Shown here in pieces: positions 12,701-27,098 of a stretch of DNA of 64,000 nt. Positions within the stretch are counted from its first letter, which is position 1. Each line of letters begins with the position of its first letter. The stretch covers positions 62,053,088 to 62,117,087 of the forward strand of contig JAIUCV010000003.1 of the NCBI GenBank assembly GCA_026724425.1, in the 5' to 3' direction. The position numbers and the translations under genes are program-made. The notes below the pieces were generated by a model. The model ran no database searches, was not told the DNA's origin, and saw only the letters and a program-made list of their open reading frames with translations. Source of the DNA: Erythrophleum ivorense (Eukaryota; Streptophyta; Magnoliopsida; Fabales; Fabaceae).

Positions 12701-12723
<23 letters not shown>
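12698..12723. repeat. (TA)n microsatellite
   Basis: An uninterrupted TA dinucleotide run followed by a poly-T stretch. Similar runs occur at 15082-15108 and 21068-21092. Confidence 0.85.
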
Positions 12724-12731
<8 letters not shown>

Positions 12732-15700
12732 TTATTTCATCTGAAATACTTTACATGATCCGAATTTGTAGTGTAATTTTGTTAGGTTACTATTGAAGCA
12801 TGTGTGCTACAGTAATGATCATAGAATCCGCAGCTCATTGAGGTTGGAAAAGAGGGAAGGTTATTTGAATTTGAAAAGCATTGATGTACCATCGTAGATT
12901 TATATATATTTTGGTATTTTTAATATCATAATATTAGATGTGAAAATATATGAAATATTTATATTTAGAATGAAAAATGATGATATTTGCATTTTAAAGA
13001 ATGTAAAATATTTGATTTAACTATACATATTACTCATTGTCATGTATTTCTCAAATTTTCAAATGCATACTTTTAGACAAAGACAGAATTGATAGCCTGA
13101 GGAAAAAAAAATTATACCTCATTTGTGAAATGTAAGCTATTAGAAGATATTGGGTATCACCACATATCATTACTTTGGTGAAATGTGATATTTGAATGGT
13201 ATCTCATTGTCACTATATTAATACATAATAGTCTATTAAGTGTATATAGATTAAATTCAAATATCTGTTATCATGATGTGGGGTAACATAACTGAAATAC
13301 CAGTTGTTGAGCTTGTAAGACATTCCTCATAAGAAGTGAATGCATGGCGTTGAATATATAACTTTCACATAACATGGTCTACATGCCGTGCCCTCAGCCA
13401 TCAAAAAATGGGGTCACATTACATATGCCATACATCACCGTGTATTACGGCCTCTTGTCACATTAAGCTATTCAAATGAATTTGAAGAGAAATTTTTGTG
13501 TGGATTTAGTTCATATTGGTATAATAATGCTAGTTTAGTCCCGCTCTAAAATTTTTCTTTCTAAAATCATTTTTTCAAATGATTTTCTCATAAAAAATTC
13601 TGTTAAAAAAAAAGTGTAGTATGCATATGAAATATTTCTTTTTTCTTTACATTGTTATGATCACCATGGCTTCCTTAAGAAAATGCATTGCCCACATGAG
13701 TTATCCTTTTCTTTTCTTTTCTTGCAAGTCATGTGAATTGCCAACCTTAGTGACATTTGAACTGGATCTGATATTGACAGTTTGCATAGATCAAGGGTGA
13801 ATATTAGGTTAGTGGTGAGGCAGTTGGAATAGCATCTTAGTGCTGCCTTCTCTGCAAATTAATGTTTAGATGCTTTGGCTTCCACTTACTTAAGAACCAT
13901 TGGCCACAGAAGATTCTATTCAGAAATTTTCAACTATGGATATGTATCTGTTTCTCCTTCACTATCCTTCTGACTCCCTCAAATTCAAATCTGGGAAGAT
14001 CAGGATTGATACATTTTCAGCTCAAAATGATGAAATTTGGTTAATGAACTAATATTTCATATATTATCAGCTTTAATTTTTAAAATAAAAATATATTTAA
14101 TATTTTTAGAATTGAACAGTGCCTATCTTTTTTTGTGCTCACTTTTCAAATCATAAAATATAATTAGATAAACATAATTTACACTAAGTATATCTAAGCT
14201 ATCACCCATTTTCAAGTTTTTCTTCTTTTTTTTTTCTCTGGGAGTATAGAAATGGCATTGTAATGACCTTAGATCCCCATACACCAAATGAAAGGAGAAG
14301 CTCTTTTATTGGGTAATGTAAATCATTTTTGTCACATCAGTTCCATGTAGATTGAATTGGGGTTTACTATAAAACTTCTTAAATGTTTTAGTGATAGATA
14401 TTTGAATGCTTATTTAGTGCCTACCTTTGAAATAGACTATGGATTTGAATATCATCTTTTTTCACGGTTCGGGGCATTCTGAATTTTGGATTTCATTTTG
14501 AAGCATTAAAAGAAAATATGAAGAAAGAAGGAGGAACTTTTTGCGACGAATCTCTCTCTCTTTCGCTCTCTCGCTTTCTTTTGGCCTCTGTTTAGTGGTT
14601 GTTACTTTAATGATTCCTCCACAAAAATTGTGTGATGACTAACCGGATGTTCGTGATACTTCTAACTTGTGCCAATCGACCATAGCCATGGATCCTGCAA
14701 AGTTGCAAAAGCTTTAACTTGATAGTGCTTGAAATTGACCAATTAAGCAGATTCTAAAACTGTCCACATCATGTAGAATATCCTTGTCAACCATATTCCG
14801 TAAAGTACTCTCTTTCTCGGTTTCTAATTATATTCTACGTCAGAAAAGACTACAGTTTTGTTTATTTTAATTGGACCATTAAAGAAAGATACATGCTTTT
14901 CAAGGAATTATATGGATCTGGCTTTGCCCAGAAACCTACCTTCACCATCCATAAGCTGACGTTGCAGGATTGACTACCATATATTTGGAGGGTGATAATT
15001 TAGAATAGGACAGTTACATTGACAATTTCATTAGTGTTGCAAAATTCATTCATTTTCGTCTATCTATCTATCTCTCTATCTATATTATATATATATATAT
15101 ATATATATTCCTTTTGTTCCGAGTCATAGAAGTACTAGAGTTGATTTAGATTATAGGTCGGATTAGAAGTTTCAATATCCAATTTTTAAAAATTTGAGTC
15201 TAAATAAACTGATATTACGAGTTGATTATGGGTTGGATTATTCGACTGTTTTAAATATGCTTATAACTTTTCACATACGCAATTGAATCCATAGGGAGAT
15301 AGATCACATCACATGAATATGAGAAAGAATTGGGTATGCACCCTGTATACAAGGTGGCTACTTTTTTTTTGTGGGTAAGAAGCTGGCTACCTTTTTATGT
15401 GATGGAGGAAGTGTTTAAGTTCCATTATCAAGAGGTAGTCAATTGGATAAATAAAATCAAGTGAATCATCAAATTCAAAGTCATTCAATTAAGTCAATTG
15501 TAACTAGAAGAAATTCACCAATAGTCCTATATCACTTCTTTAACTTTCACCAAGGAAAAGGCTTTTTGGTAGTCTTGTGTTTTTGCCCATGTCCCACTAT
15601 TGCTCAAATTCACCATGAGAGAAATGCCACTACTACTATTTTATTGTAGCCCAAAATTCAAAATTGACATTTTAGGGCTGGATGATTAGTCGACAATGTT

Positions 15701-17767
15701 TTAGAAGTAAAAATAAAGAATATTCCCTAAGTATTGGTAGTTTATTCTCAGGAAGCATGATTACTTAGGATATCAAATTCCTATTATATACTTAGCATGT
15801 GCATGATTACCTTAGGATATTGAGGTTTGACCTTGAAGCTATGATAGTGGGGTTGAAACTAGAAGGAAAATATGAGATGAATTTTTTTTTTTTTTTTGGG
15901 ATCTATTAGGACAGAATAGAGATGGCCAAGAAATTTAGAGGTCAATTTAGTTGCCAGTCGGTAGAAAAAAGAGAAAGGGGTAACAAGAAAGTTGTCGCTA
16001 TTATTTATGTGAACCATGCTTAGAAAGTACAAATACACTAACGTATAAAAGAAGTCAAAGCGTATATTTTTGAAAATGAAAGAAAAATTGTCAGTGCCTG
16101 CATGGACTCCATTAATGAAAAGGGAACCCAAATGGCGGAGTCAATAGATTTCACTCAAAATTACGTTGAGATATTTAAATAGACTCAACATTTAAAAAAA
16201 GTTAGATGAAGTCAATTATGGATAGGTATATAATGTTAGGGACATTTTTTAGAGTAATTTTGAAGCAGATTTGATCTATAAAAGATATATAAACCAAAAC
16301 AACAATGAAAAATCATATAAACATGTTAAAGTTAAGATTTTATTGTAAAATGTGCTTGATATGTTTATGTGTTCTTTTATAATTGATTTGGTTCATTTAT
16401 TTTTTTCAAACTTGATATAATTAATTTTTTTCATTTTAGTGAAATTTATATTTTATATATTTACATATTTATTCATACGTAAATTAATCTATTTAAAAAT
16501 CTTTCTCATCTTAATGTCAAATGGTGTTAATACAAGAGAGTCATGACCAATGATATATTTTCCCCGGTAGTTATCTGCAATGCATATATAAAAGATGATC
16601 AATATTACAATAAGAATGGCCTAATTTTTCTCTTAGTTGCAGTTGGTGAATGGATTAATATGAGTCATCAAATTTTGAACCAAAGGATGATGAGGACAGA
16701 GAGATTGGAGAAAAATATGGAACTGCGTCCCCCATATGAAAGAAAGTGGCAAGTGTAGAATAGAAGAAACCTTATGGGATGGGATCAGTGACCCATCCAC
16801 CCAACTCCAATCCATGACCCTTTTTGACTTTAAATCCATTGTGCTTTAAAAAAATAAAAAAAAAAACTGTAAATGGGGTTTGTGTGCAAAATTTTGACTT
16901 GGTGTTTGAGTTGACTTAACATCATAGGGTCGGCAGAGTGTCAGATTTTAGGCATTTAACATTGCTATTAAGCCTTTTTTCTTTTTTTGGGTCTCTTGAG
17001 AAATATGAAATAAGTTCTATTGGACAGACAATCTAACCTAAATGACCACAAATAGCAGCAAATGGCTTAAAAAGGAAGGGTTAGTGGGGTGTGATGCTTA
17101 TTCAGTGGATGGATGAGATCAAAGTAGACCTTCGAATAACAAATAAGTCGTAATGCACAACCAATGGCGTTTTTTAACGCCGACACTTGGGGATGGTAAT
17201 CACAAAACAGGCTCCAATTATCGTCAAAGTGAAGCCAAAGATTAGATTTGAGAAATTTTTTTTGGTGGATTTGATTTATAAAATGATAAATAGATTAAGC
17301 TTATAATAAATAAATTTATATGAATGTCAAAAGTTAATTTTGATTGTGTTTAATTCTGTATTTTTTGTACACATTGGAGGGATATGAACTTAAAATCTCT
17401 TATTAAATCTAAACTATTCATCACTAGATCATATTTAGGAGGCACTTGATATATGTTATCATCTACTCCAGTATTTTGAATGTCGAGTGGTATTCAAAAT
17501 GCATGGTATCATTGAACGTACGAAAAAGTATAAGATGATATCATTTTAGGTATTACCATATACTAAAAACTTAAAGGAGTCTCAAATCATATCATTTTTA
17601 TTTAGTTTTACTCACATAAAATATTATTTGTATTTTTTTAATAATAATTTTCATGTTATGTTAAATATAAGAATCTAAAAAATCATGATATCTTATATCT
17701 TAATATCCTATATTATAGTATCCAGATACCAAAAGATATTGAATAATAATATACCCAATAACTCCCT

Positions 17768-17802
17768 AGTATGTATGTATAGATGTATGTATGTATGTAT
17801 AA
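17768..17802. repeat. (GTAT)n microsatellite, imperfect
   Basis: Tandem GTAT units with one interruption (GTATGTATGTATAGATG, then three further units). Confidence 0.8.
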
Positions 17803-20548
17803 CAGGAAACCAGAAACAAAAGATGATGCATGATTCAACGTAAGATTTTGCTGTGAGATTGCTTATCTCATTGCTGTTTAAGATTATTATATAGAAGCAT
17901 CTTCTGCATAACTAGGAAATGCTCATTTCAGGTTTGAGATTGCATTATATATTAGCAGCTTACTACTTTAGTCAAGGCAAAAGGACTTTTACGTCATTTC
18001 AACAAAGATAAGGCGAAAGGCAAGAGGCTTCGAGCCCAAATTTCATAATTTCCTCACACCAACAATCAATTTTAATTTTATATGGCCATTGTAATTGACC
18101 CTGGCAACAAGTATGTGGATTCTTTGCTCCTATTTCCTAGCCTTGAAGTCTAACATTTCTGATTGATTGATTGATTGATTGATGGTATTTATGGATAGCC
18201 ATGGACCTATATTTATGCCCTTTGGTGGGGAAGGCATTGAGTGGATGAAGAAGGCTAGCTTTGCATTTAGAGGAAAGGGGCAAATTAGGGCTACCCTCCT
18301 AAAAGAGAGGACTACCCTCTCCGATTGCAGACCATTGTGGCCTAGAAACACAAAAGAACCAATGAGTTCTCTTCTAGTGCATGTGAACCAATAACTCCAA
18401 ATCCTAAAAGTTTGCTTTTGTGATATGAGGATATAGCTCAATTGGTAATTCTTATTGATTTGGGTTCTATTTTTTCGAAGATCATTTAAGAAGTAAAATT
18501 TTAAATACTTTAAGATGATACAAAGTGTATCATTAAAATTGTTTTAAAAAATTTTAAAATCAGATAAAGTTTAAAAATATCCCTGATTGTAATATAAAAA
18601 ATATTAATTTTGAAAAAATTATAGTTTAAGACTTAAAATTTTTGGTTCTAAAAAGTCTTTGAGAATAATTTCAAAATTTAAAACTTTTCATTATAAAAAT
18701 TTTTCAACACTTAATGTTCTAAATTGTAATTTTTCTATTAATTTTTTTGGCCTAAGGGATAGTTGGTAGAGGATAGGCCTCAAATCAACTTTTTGAGTTC
18801 ATTGGCAGGCAATTTGTTTTGGAAACAGAGGATTTCAATACAAAGTAATATTTATCCCAATTATTACAAGGATTAAGGTAACGAAAAATGCGAAACTTTC
18901 TAAATAAGCACTAAAGCAAAATAAAAACAAGAGGTGTTGAATTCAAGATGCTTGTTACTTCTACAAATGTGGTACGCATGCCCACTTCTGATATATCTTT
19001 GTCACAGAAAAAGTTTCTTAATTTCAAGACCAACAAAAAGCAAGGATAAGATTCTCTGAATTTGGTAAGTTGAATGTAGCCTTGTTCTTATTTTTCTTTT
19101 TCCCCAAAGGTTGGTGGGATATATCATGTAGATATGTCCTCAATAATTTTTTCCACTGTACAGTGCTTACAATAAGACTACAGAAAAAAGACAGTAAAAT
19201 CCATGCCAAATGACCTTTTCTCTGTTCAAAAAAACCTACTGGATATGTGCCTATAAGGCATATAGTAAATGAAAGCCCCTTTTTCTGTTCTATCCTTTTC
19301 CCTTTTATATTATTTGTTGACTCTAGAGATAGACCATGTGCTTGTAGGAGTTACTCATTCAAATTATGCACGCAAATTCAAACATTCATATTTGCATATG
19401 GATTTCTTCAATGATAAATTAAGAATTTTTTTTTATGGATATACTAAATAGTGCTACTTAGCCCACAGAATGAAAGATAAAATAAAAGTTGCAGGCTGCC
19501 TAATTCAGAACCTTTATTGACTTTCAAAATGGTTCAAAAAGTTTCCTGTCAAGAAAGTAGGAAAAAAGATAAAGGATATAAGCATTGTCTAATCAAATAA
19601 TAAAATGGTTCAAACTTTTCAACCTAAATTCTTCAAGTCCTTTAGGGTTTAGGGTTAAAAAGTTTTGGGATTTTTTGTTTTCCTTTGGGAAAAATCAAAC
19701 TTCAGCTAACAGGTTTTATCAAAAAGGTGATCTTTTCTCTGTTTTTGGTAAATGGCAATATCTCCTCTGCTTCCTGCTTTTTCTGGTGAAGTTCATCAAA
19801 AGCAAAACATAAGGAAAAGTGCTAATATTCTCCTTTGTATATTATGTATGCAATGTTTATTTATATTGGAAAGGATTGTCATGCTAGGGATACCTGATCA
19901 CAAAATCTGAAATTTAAAAGGACTCAAATATTAATTTTTAAAATGTAAGAACTAATTTGCAAAGGAAGTCAAACTATAGACATCAACAAAATTAGTGCAT
20001 GTTTGGTTGCCAAAGAAAAGAAAAAAATCATTTCTTTATGGAATCCGCTTAGGATTCATATGTTGTGTCTCCACTTGTCCCCCGCTTGTTCTCAACACAT
20101 CTTTTCTTTGTATCTCCAAATCAAAGCATAACAAAGATCATGTAGCCTTCTTTAAACCCCATGACATGTATTGGGACATTGACTTTCATGCCGGCAAGCC
20201 AATCAACTATTGCCACGTGTATCTACCAAGTGGACCTCTAGAGCTTGAGTAACAAGAAAAGATCCCATTATTACCCCCAAACAGATAAATTGCTTTTGGA
20301 AGACAAGCAAAATTTATCTCCAAAACCCATAATGCATAGTACTTTACTTGATTAGAATTAGAAGAATACGAAGAATTGTTAATTCTTAAATAAAAGTGCA
20401 TATAAAACTTTATAAAATAAAACTATGAACTGCAGACAAAATACTAGTAGATTATAAATATGTCATGAAAAATTTTGCGATATTTTTTTCCCTTCTTTTA
20501 TTCTTCATTTTGCTTAGAGAAAAGGGCACCTAGTGCTTCCATGTATAC

Positions 20549-20649
<101 letters not shown>

Positions 20650-22241
20650 CATTGGTAGGGAGCAATTCATGAGATATAATTGTGTATTGTGAGTTTTTAA
20701 TATGCTATTATTGGCAATTTAATTAGACAATATGATGGGTTTTCTTTATGAGTCATGGAAGGATGTCACAAAAAGAACCCGCTTTCTTGGAGGAGAAAAA
20801 AAATGCAAGAGAACCCCACAAATACATATTTGAGTGCTATTAAAACTATATATATTTAAATTTTAATTTTGCCCATTTTTTTAGGGCAACTCGCAAGATT
20901 TTTTTTTGGTGATTGATCTCTTAGTTTTGGTATAGTTGATTTAGTTTCTATTAAATTAGAAAGATGAATTAATTGCAGTGCATGTGTGTAAATTAGCTCA
21001 AAAACCATTTGATAACCAACCTTTTTGAAACTCATATATGCATGTATGGCATAATATGTAAAACACTATATATATATATATATATATATATAAGGAAGCA
21101 AGCTAACTTTCTCTCTCTGCTTTCCTTTCTTTAATTAACACAAAAATGGTTGTATTTCTGATCTGTTTTTGTCTCTTTGAGAAACAGGGAATGGTGCTTA
21201 ACTTAATAAGTATTTTCTTTTCATATATAAAAATGAGTGTATACTATGCATGAAACAGTAGGGACATATAAAAAGCTACCTATTTGATATTAAATAAAAC
21301 TAGCTAGATTGGCCAATGAATTTCAAAATGTGAGCATCATTTTGTTGTTAATTTAAGCAGGGACAACCTTTTTGATTGGTCTCCTTGTCTTTGTTATTAG
21401 AACACTCCAAACTACATTACCTTATAAGCACTTAAAAGATTATAAAAAGCACAGTATAGGGGAAAAGTCATTTCAGAAACTCATTATTATTTTTTCCACC
21501 CAACATGCACCTTCTTCCAATCTCCTAATCCCCCTCTTTTTTTTTTCTTCTCATTATATTTTAATTTAATATTGGCAGGTATATCCTTTAATTAAGAGAT
21601 AGAAAATAATAGTTTAATTATCAGATATTTTATTCAATTTTTTAATGTTGTACTTTCATATATAGAAGATGCTAGGGAATTTCCTTCTGTAATGAGTGTT
21701 TCCCAGAAAGTATTAAGATTCCACTAATATATTCAACTCAGCATATGAAATTTGAGTGGAAAATCAATGAGTTAATTGTAATTATTAGAGATAATTTGAA
21801 AAATCCAAGTGAGTATGTGTGTATACGTAAGAGAGAATGGTATCTTTTAAATCTCATATTGAATAATTAGTGAATATGTCTTTTTATAAATAAACTCTTC
21901 TCTCGTCTCTCTCTCTCTCCCGCACGTGCACCTATACACACACAAAAAAGAAAGTAATATCTTTTTATATATAGTTTCATATGTAGGTTTAATTTCAATT
22001 TTTATTCTTTTTTTTATTTTTGAAAAGTTTGTCCCTCCTTTGTAAAAAAATAAAAAAAATTGCAAAACAGTGTGTACGAAAATATACAAGAATTAACAAA
22101 AGAATTCCATAACAATGATTTTCTATTCATTCGTTTTCAAGCCTATTTTCGTGACTCAAATCTTTTGTGATTTGATTTTTCCTAACAGTAAGTGGGGCTC
22201 GTAATAAGTTTAAAAAAATGAAGTCTAGGATTCATTGTACA

Positions 22242-22470
22242 TTTAGGTGGTGCTTACTATATAAAAAAATGTAGTTATTTGATATATTTAAAAATTCATT
22301 TATAAGATATTTAAGTTTAAAAAACATGAAATTCTTATAATTTTTGTGTTGTATGCGTATTAAATAATATAATAATTATTATGTATGCCCATCTATTCAA
22401 ATTTTTTATAAATATATTTTTAAGTAACTTAAAAAATTAGGACGTCTATTCTTACCAAACACCAACTCAA
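22242..22470. mobile_element. Candidate MITE
   Basis: The left end TAGGTGGTGCTTACTA and the reverse complement of the right end, GAGTTGGTGTTTGGTA, form an imperfect inverted repeat around about 230 bp of AT-rich DNA. No convincing target duplication was found. The family is uncertain, though it shares the TTTGGTA motif with the other MITEs here. Confidence 0.35.
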
Positions 22471-23764
22471 ACTATTGAGAGGAACGAATGTATGTAGAAT
22501 CCGCTTTATTCTGATGAGAAAGATAAGAGTGGATGACCAATCAATCAATATAATATATTAAAGTAATTTCACTAAGGGGCAACTAATGCAGTAAATAATT
22601 CACGAACGTGTCATAATAGTATATTTTCATATCATTTCCTTATATGATGGCACAATTTTTAATTTGCTTGAAGTTTTAATATCCAAATAATAAATGAATT
22701 CACCTTTAATTTAAATTTAAATTGCATTAATTTTTTAAATTGATTCAATCGGTCAACTACATTAATTTAAAATTCAGGTGTATCAATCGTAAATTACATC
22801 ATGCATTAATTAAATTGAGATTTCTATATGAGGAAAGCATTATCATCGGGCCAAAAAAAGAATTTGAATGTGCAAATTTTTGGATTTGAAAACGTGAATG
22901 ATATACAATGTATAATTCATGCCCAAATTTACATTTTGTGGTTAGGAAAGCCATACATTTATGGAATGTGCAAATTTACATTTTTCATTGGTATGCCTAT
23001 TAAGTCGAAAACGTATAATTTGTCCATGAATTATTGTATCATGGTTAATCAATAAAATTTAATTGCTATTAGTAAGAGTGATGATTTTATAGTCTCGAGA
23101 AGAATATGTTCTTCACTTATAATATAATAATTATAAAATATTACTAAATATACAATAATATTTTGCTTGTTTTAATAGACTTATTATTATAATTATACTT
23201 ATTAATTATACTAAAATTAAATTAATTCTTTTAAGAACTATTAATTAATTATTAAATAAATGAATATTTTAAATAATTATTTAATAAACCATTATTTTAT
23301 ATTTAATAATTAATTACATCATAATTAAGAAACATGATATTCTCGAAAACATAAAATCATCCCTTTATAAGTAATTGATCCTTAAATCTAATATTATATA
23401 ATTCATGTCTAATGAATATAAATGTTTGAATGATCAAATTTACCTTATTGGGAGGTCAAATTTTAATTTTATAAATGCCTAATTAATAAAAATTAAAATT
23501 GCATTAATTTAAATTGAAAATTTTATTTCATGATATTAAAGCATGATTTCTAATTTCTAAGTGTTAACTGCATTACGTAATTAATTGAGGTTGAATAATA
23601 TTAAAGATACATAACTATAAACTACTCTTGACCTTGCATTAATCCAAAAAACCAAAAAACAAAAGAAAACAAAAATTTGTCACTTTTCTATTTGCATCAG
23701 GCTGAATTATATTTTGCAAAAGAAGAAAAGAAAAACGAGGTTTTTTTTTATTTGCATATCATTC

Positions 23765-24440
23765 AAATAGTTTAGTAGATTTTGCAAATTTCCCACAAAA
23801 AATTCTTTCATCTTTCTGGTACACAAAAATTTTTGAGCATATCTTTCGAAAAAGCTGATATTTTTGTCCTCCATGATTTTCATTAGAAAAGTAATTCATC
23901 TTCAAATTCATTTTAATCCCTCCATTGCTCTTTTTTTGTATCATATCTCCTTTATTTTCAGTGATATTCCTCTGTAAATGTAGCAAGTGAGATTTCTTTA
24001 GGGTTGCACATTGATGGTTATGATTTTCTTCAAAAAGAAGGACTATTTATGATTTATCTTCGAATATTTTAATTTTTAATGAACAATCTTGCACTGTATC
24101 CAACACATATTTTCCCATGACATCTTTCTCTTTCCTTTCATTCTTTTTGTATCTTTCTTTTTTAAACCCTTGCCTTAACCAAAATAGTTTCAACTAGTAA
24201 TATTACCATCTTTTATTGATTTTCTTGTGAGTACCATTCACATATTAAATCTAACTTATTTTGCATATCTATTATAATATTATATGCATTATTTTCTGAA
24301 TCAAATCTCATATCAGTATATGATTTTGAAATATCATTCTTAATATTTTCTTGATCATTCTTGCCTTGCTTAGACAGTTCACATATATTATTATAACGAA
24401 CTTTGTTGTTATCTTCATCTTTAACACATTCTTGATTCAT
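23765..24440 (-). pseudogene. Possible FAR1/FHY3-like (MULE-derived) relic
   Basis: On the minus strand, one open stretch (24213-24440) contains DMRFDSENNAYNI, which resembles the start of the FAR1 DNA-binding domain (xMxFxSExxAYxFYxxY). After a stop-rich gap, a second stretch (23759-23986) contains ENHGGQKYQLF, which could correspond to the GG block downstream of the domain in FAR1/FRS proteins. The usual Cys and His zinc ligands are not clearly preserved. The call rests on two short resemblances and may be wrong. Confidence 0.25.
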
Positions 24441-26148
24441 TTTTCTATTTTTTTTTGAAATTCATCATCATGATTTCATTTATTTAAACTCATTGAAATT
24501 AAATCATCACCCATCCAAGAAAATGATTGTGATTTTTCAATTTCATTTGTAATTTCAAAAGATTAACAAACATTATAAAATTTAATTATTTAACACAAGT
24601 TATAATTATATATCTAATACTAAAATATAATCGATACAATATGTTATATATCTATCAAAATAAATAGTTCTATGGTTTTAATTAATTTTTATATTTTGGA
24701 AAATAAAAAAAAATATAACGCAATATGTATCACATATTTTTGAAATTTGATTAGCCAAATAGAAATTCTAATGGTCCTTACTAGAAGAAACAGAAATAGC
24801 AGAAACCAAGAAGTACTGGCAGCTTGCAAAATTTGTTGTTCTACTTTTCTAATTAATCATATTGCCTAATCTTTTTAATAAACGCAAAGATAATCAGAAA
24901 ACTTTGTGGGAAATTTTTGATAACACACACTCACAAACATAAAGGCTATGGAATATATATCATAGCTAGTTGTTCTTTAACATACCACAGGAGGAAATTA
25001 CGATCTTAATCATGACAATATATATTTTTTATTTATTTGGCCAGTGACAACTTTTTTATTAATTACTATAAATCTCTTAATAATAATCAAAACACTGTTA
25101 TTATTATGCATATTTCATTTACAACAACTCATAATCAGTTGCCATTAATTTTTCTACTGAAAATTTTTATTGTAACTTCATATGGCGAATTATATATTGC
25201 CATGAAAAGTAATTATTATATATATAGAACATTTCCATCAAAATATATATACAAGGAATATGTATGTGTTAAAAATTCATCTAATTACTTTCTGAAATTG
25301 GTTCAACGGATAAAAGGTAAATGTTGAACATTGTGTAAATTTTATATCTCATTATAATTAGAAGATAATTAATGTGGTAAATATATTATGATCAAATAAA
25401 TTAAAAAAATCAATGATTCAATATTGTCAATTGATTTTTAATTTAAAAAAGGTTTTCTTTATTTTTAGTGCATGTATTTGATGACATGGTGAAATTTATT
25501 CTCATGTTAATCGTCATATTGTTTGAAATAAAATCGTCCTCAGCAGTACACTTAATATATGGTACAACGTATATAATTGCTCATAATTTAGTCAATGTCT
25601 TTGGATAAAATTTACTGCATGTTAATTAGGTGAAAGTTGCTTTTCTATCCCCTAAAGGAGTAGGTAGATACACAAGGCTAATAAATATTTTTTTATGGAG
25701 GAGAAATTTATAAAACATGCCAATCATAAAAGTATATATGTATATATCAAAAATACTTTTTGGTGAAATATATATATATATATATATATTATTAACTTAA
25801 ATTATTTGTTTTTTAAAGATGGAATCTTGATAATACCACAAGAGTATGGACCACCAAAGGCTAACCTCATGCCAATTCTATCTTACAAAATGCAGCCAAC
25901 CTAAACCAAACGCTTCCTTCACAGAAGTATATTGAAAAATATTCCAAAACATTTTGGGAGAATTATATAAAAAATTTAAAATTAAAAAATTATTTTTAAA
26001 GACTTGTTATCATTTATTTTACAATAATTATTACTAAATTTAATAATAAATTATTAATTTTAATAATAAAAATATTTAAAAAATATTTTTTTTATGTTTT
26101 AATCTTTAAACATAATTTTTTTAAACATTATTTCTGGTGGAGTGTCGT

Positions 26149-26156
26149 ACACGTGG
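26149..26156. promoter_or_regulatory. G-box/ABRE core ACACGTGG in the NPF4 upstream region
   Basis: ACACGTGG contains a perfect CACGTG about 300 bp before the NPF4 start codon and about 130 bp before its TATA box. The motif is known as the core bound by bZIP (ABF) and bHLH factors. A role in ABA or light control of this gene is inference. Confidence 0.45.
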
Positions 26157-26283
26157 GAATAATTATGAGTGGGGGTCTGGGATTTTGTCTTGTGGGGGTA
26201 GTCGGACTCTCTTTCTTTCTATTTTATTATTATTTTATTTTTTTTTCTCTTAAAATCTGAGAGGGAGCGCTTGGCTTGGCCAC

Positions 26284-26290
26284 TATAAAT
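26284..26290 (+). promoter_or_regulatory. TATA box of the NPF4 gene
   Basis: TATAAAT lies 165 bp before the start codon, in the context ccactataaattaagg. This would place transcription start near 26315 and give a 5' UTR of about 130 nt, which fits plant genes. It is the best TATA candidate in the upstream 300 bp. Confidence 0.6.
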
Positions 26291-26448
26291 TAAGGAACAA
26301 ACCTCAACCTGCCCTCAGAATTCAGCGTTAGAGTAAGACAACAAGCCTCCTTCACAGTTTTCACTTTCTTTATAATCAGCCTCACTTGTTCTCTCTTTCT
26401 TCCAATTAAGAGAACGAGAAAATTATATTGACAGAAAGAGAGAGAGAA

Positions 26449-27061
26449 ATGGAGGGAAGGGAGTATCCAAAGCGAGGGGAAGATATTACAGTAGATTGGA
26501 GAGGCAGACCCTCCGACCCTCAAAAGCATGGTGGAATGAGAGCTGCAGCTTTTGTTCTTGGTATCTCTCTCTCTCTCTCTCTCTCTTTCTTTTCTTCGAT
26601 TACAAATTAAGAGGGTTTAAAGCGAGCATGAGTAGGAATAGAACCTTAACATCAAACTCGTCTCAATCAGCTTACTAATTAGTTTGGTGTGGTGTGAGCT
26701 ATCAGCTTGATCATTAACAATCTCTTTCTCTTAATTTTATGGCTCTTGTTCATTAGCTATATACAGCTTCTTTTTAACCAAAGGATATTTTAGCCAAAGC
26801 TCATGTGTCTAATTATGAGCCAAGTTGCCAACTTTTACCTCTTGATTCCCCTAATAAGAACTACCCAACTTCATGCTGCTTTTGTTCGTAGTGTATATCA
26901 TCACTTGAAGATTTGCCATTTTCCTTTGAAAACTAGCTATAGGTTCTCAAAAAAGTGAAAAGGGAAAAATAGGCTGCAGGCCAGATGTAAGCTGCTGGGT
27001 TTTAGTTATAAGGTTAATATTAATTATATCAAATTACAGTTCTGCAATTAGTACTCTAGGA

Positions 27062-27098
<37 letters not shown>

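Noticed and set aside
18130..18441. Overlapping ORFs on both strands near the TTGA tandem repeat
   Set aside because: No domain, no splice context and no family resemblance.
18427..18480. tRNA-like text TATAGCTCAATTGGTAA (A-box like)
   Set aside because: The expected B box is poor and no acceptor stem can be paired, so it is not a tRNA gene.
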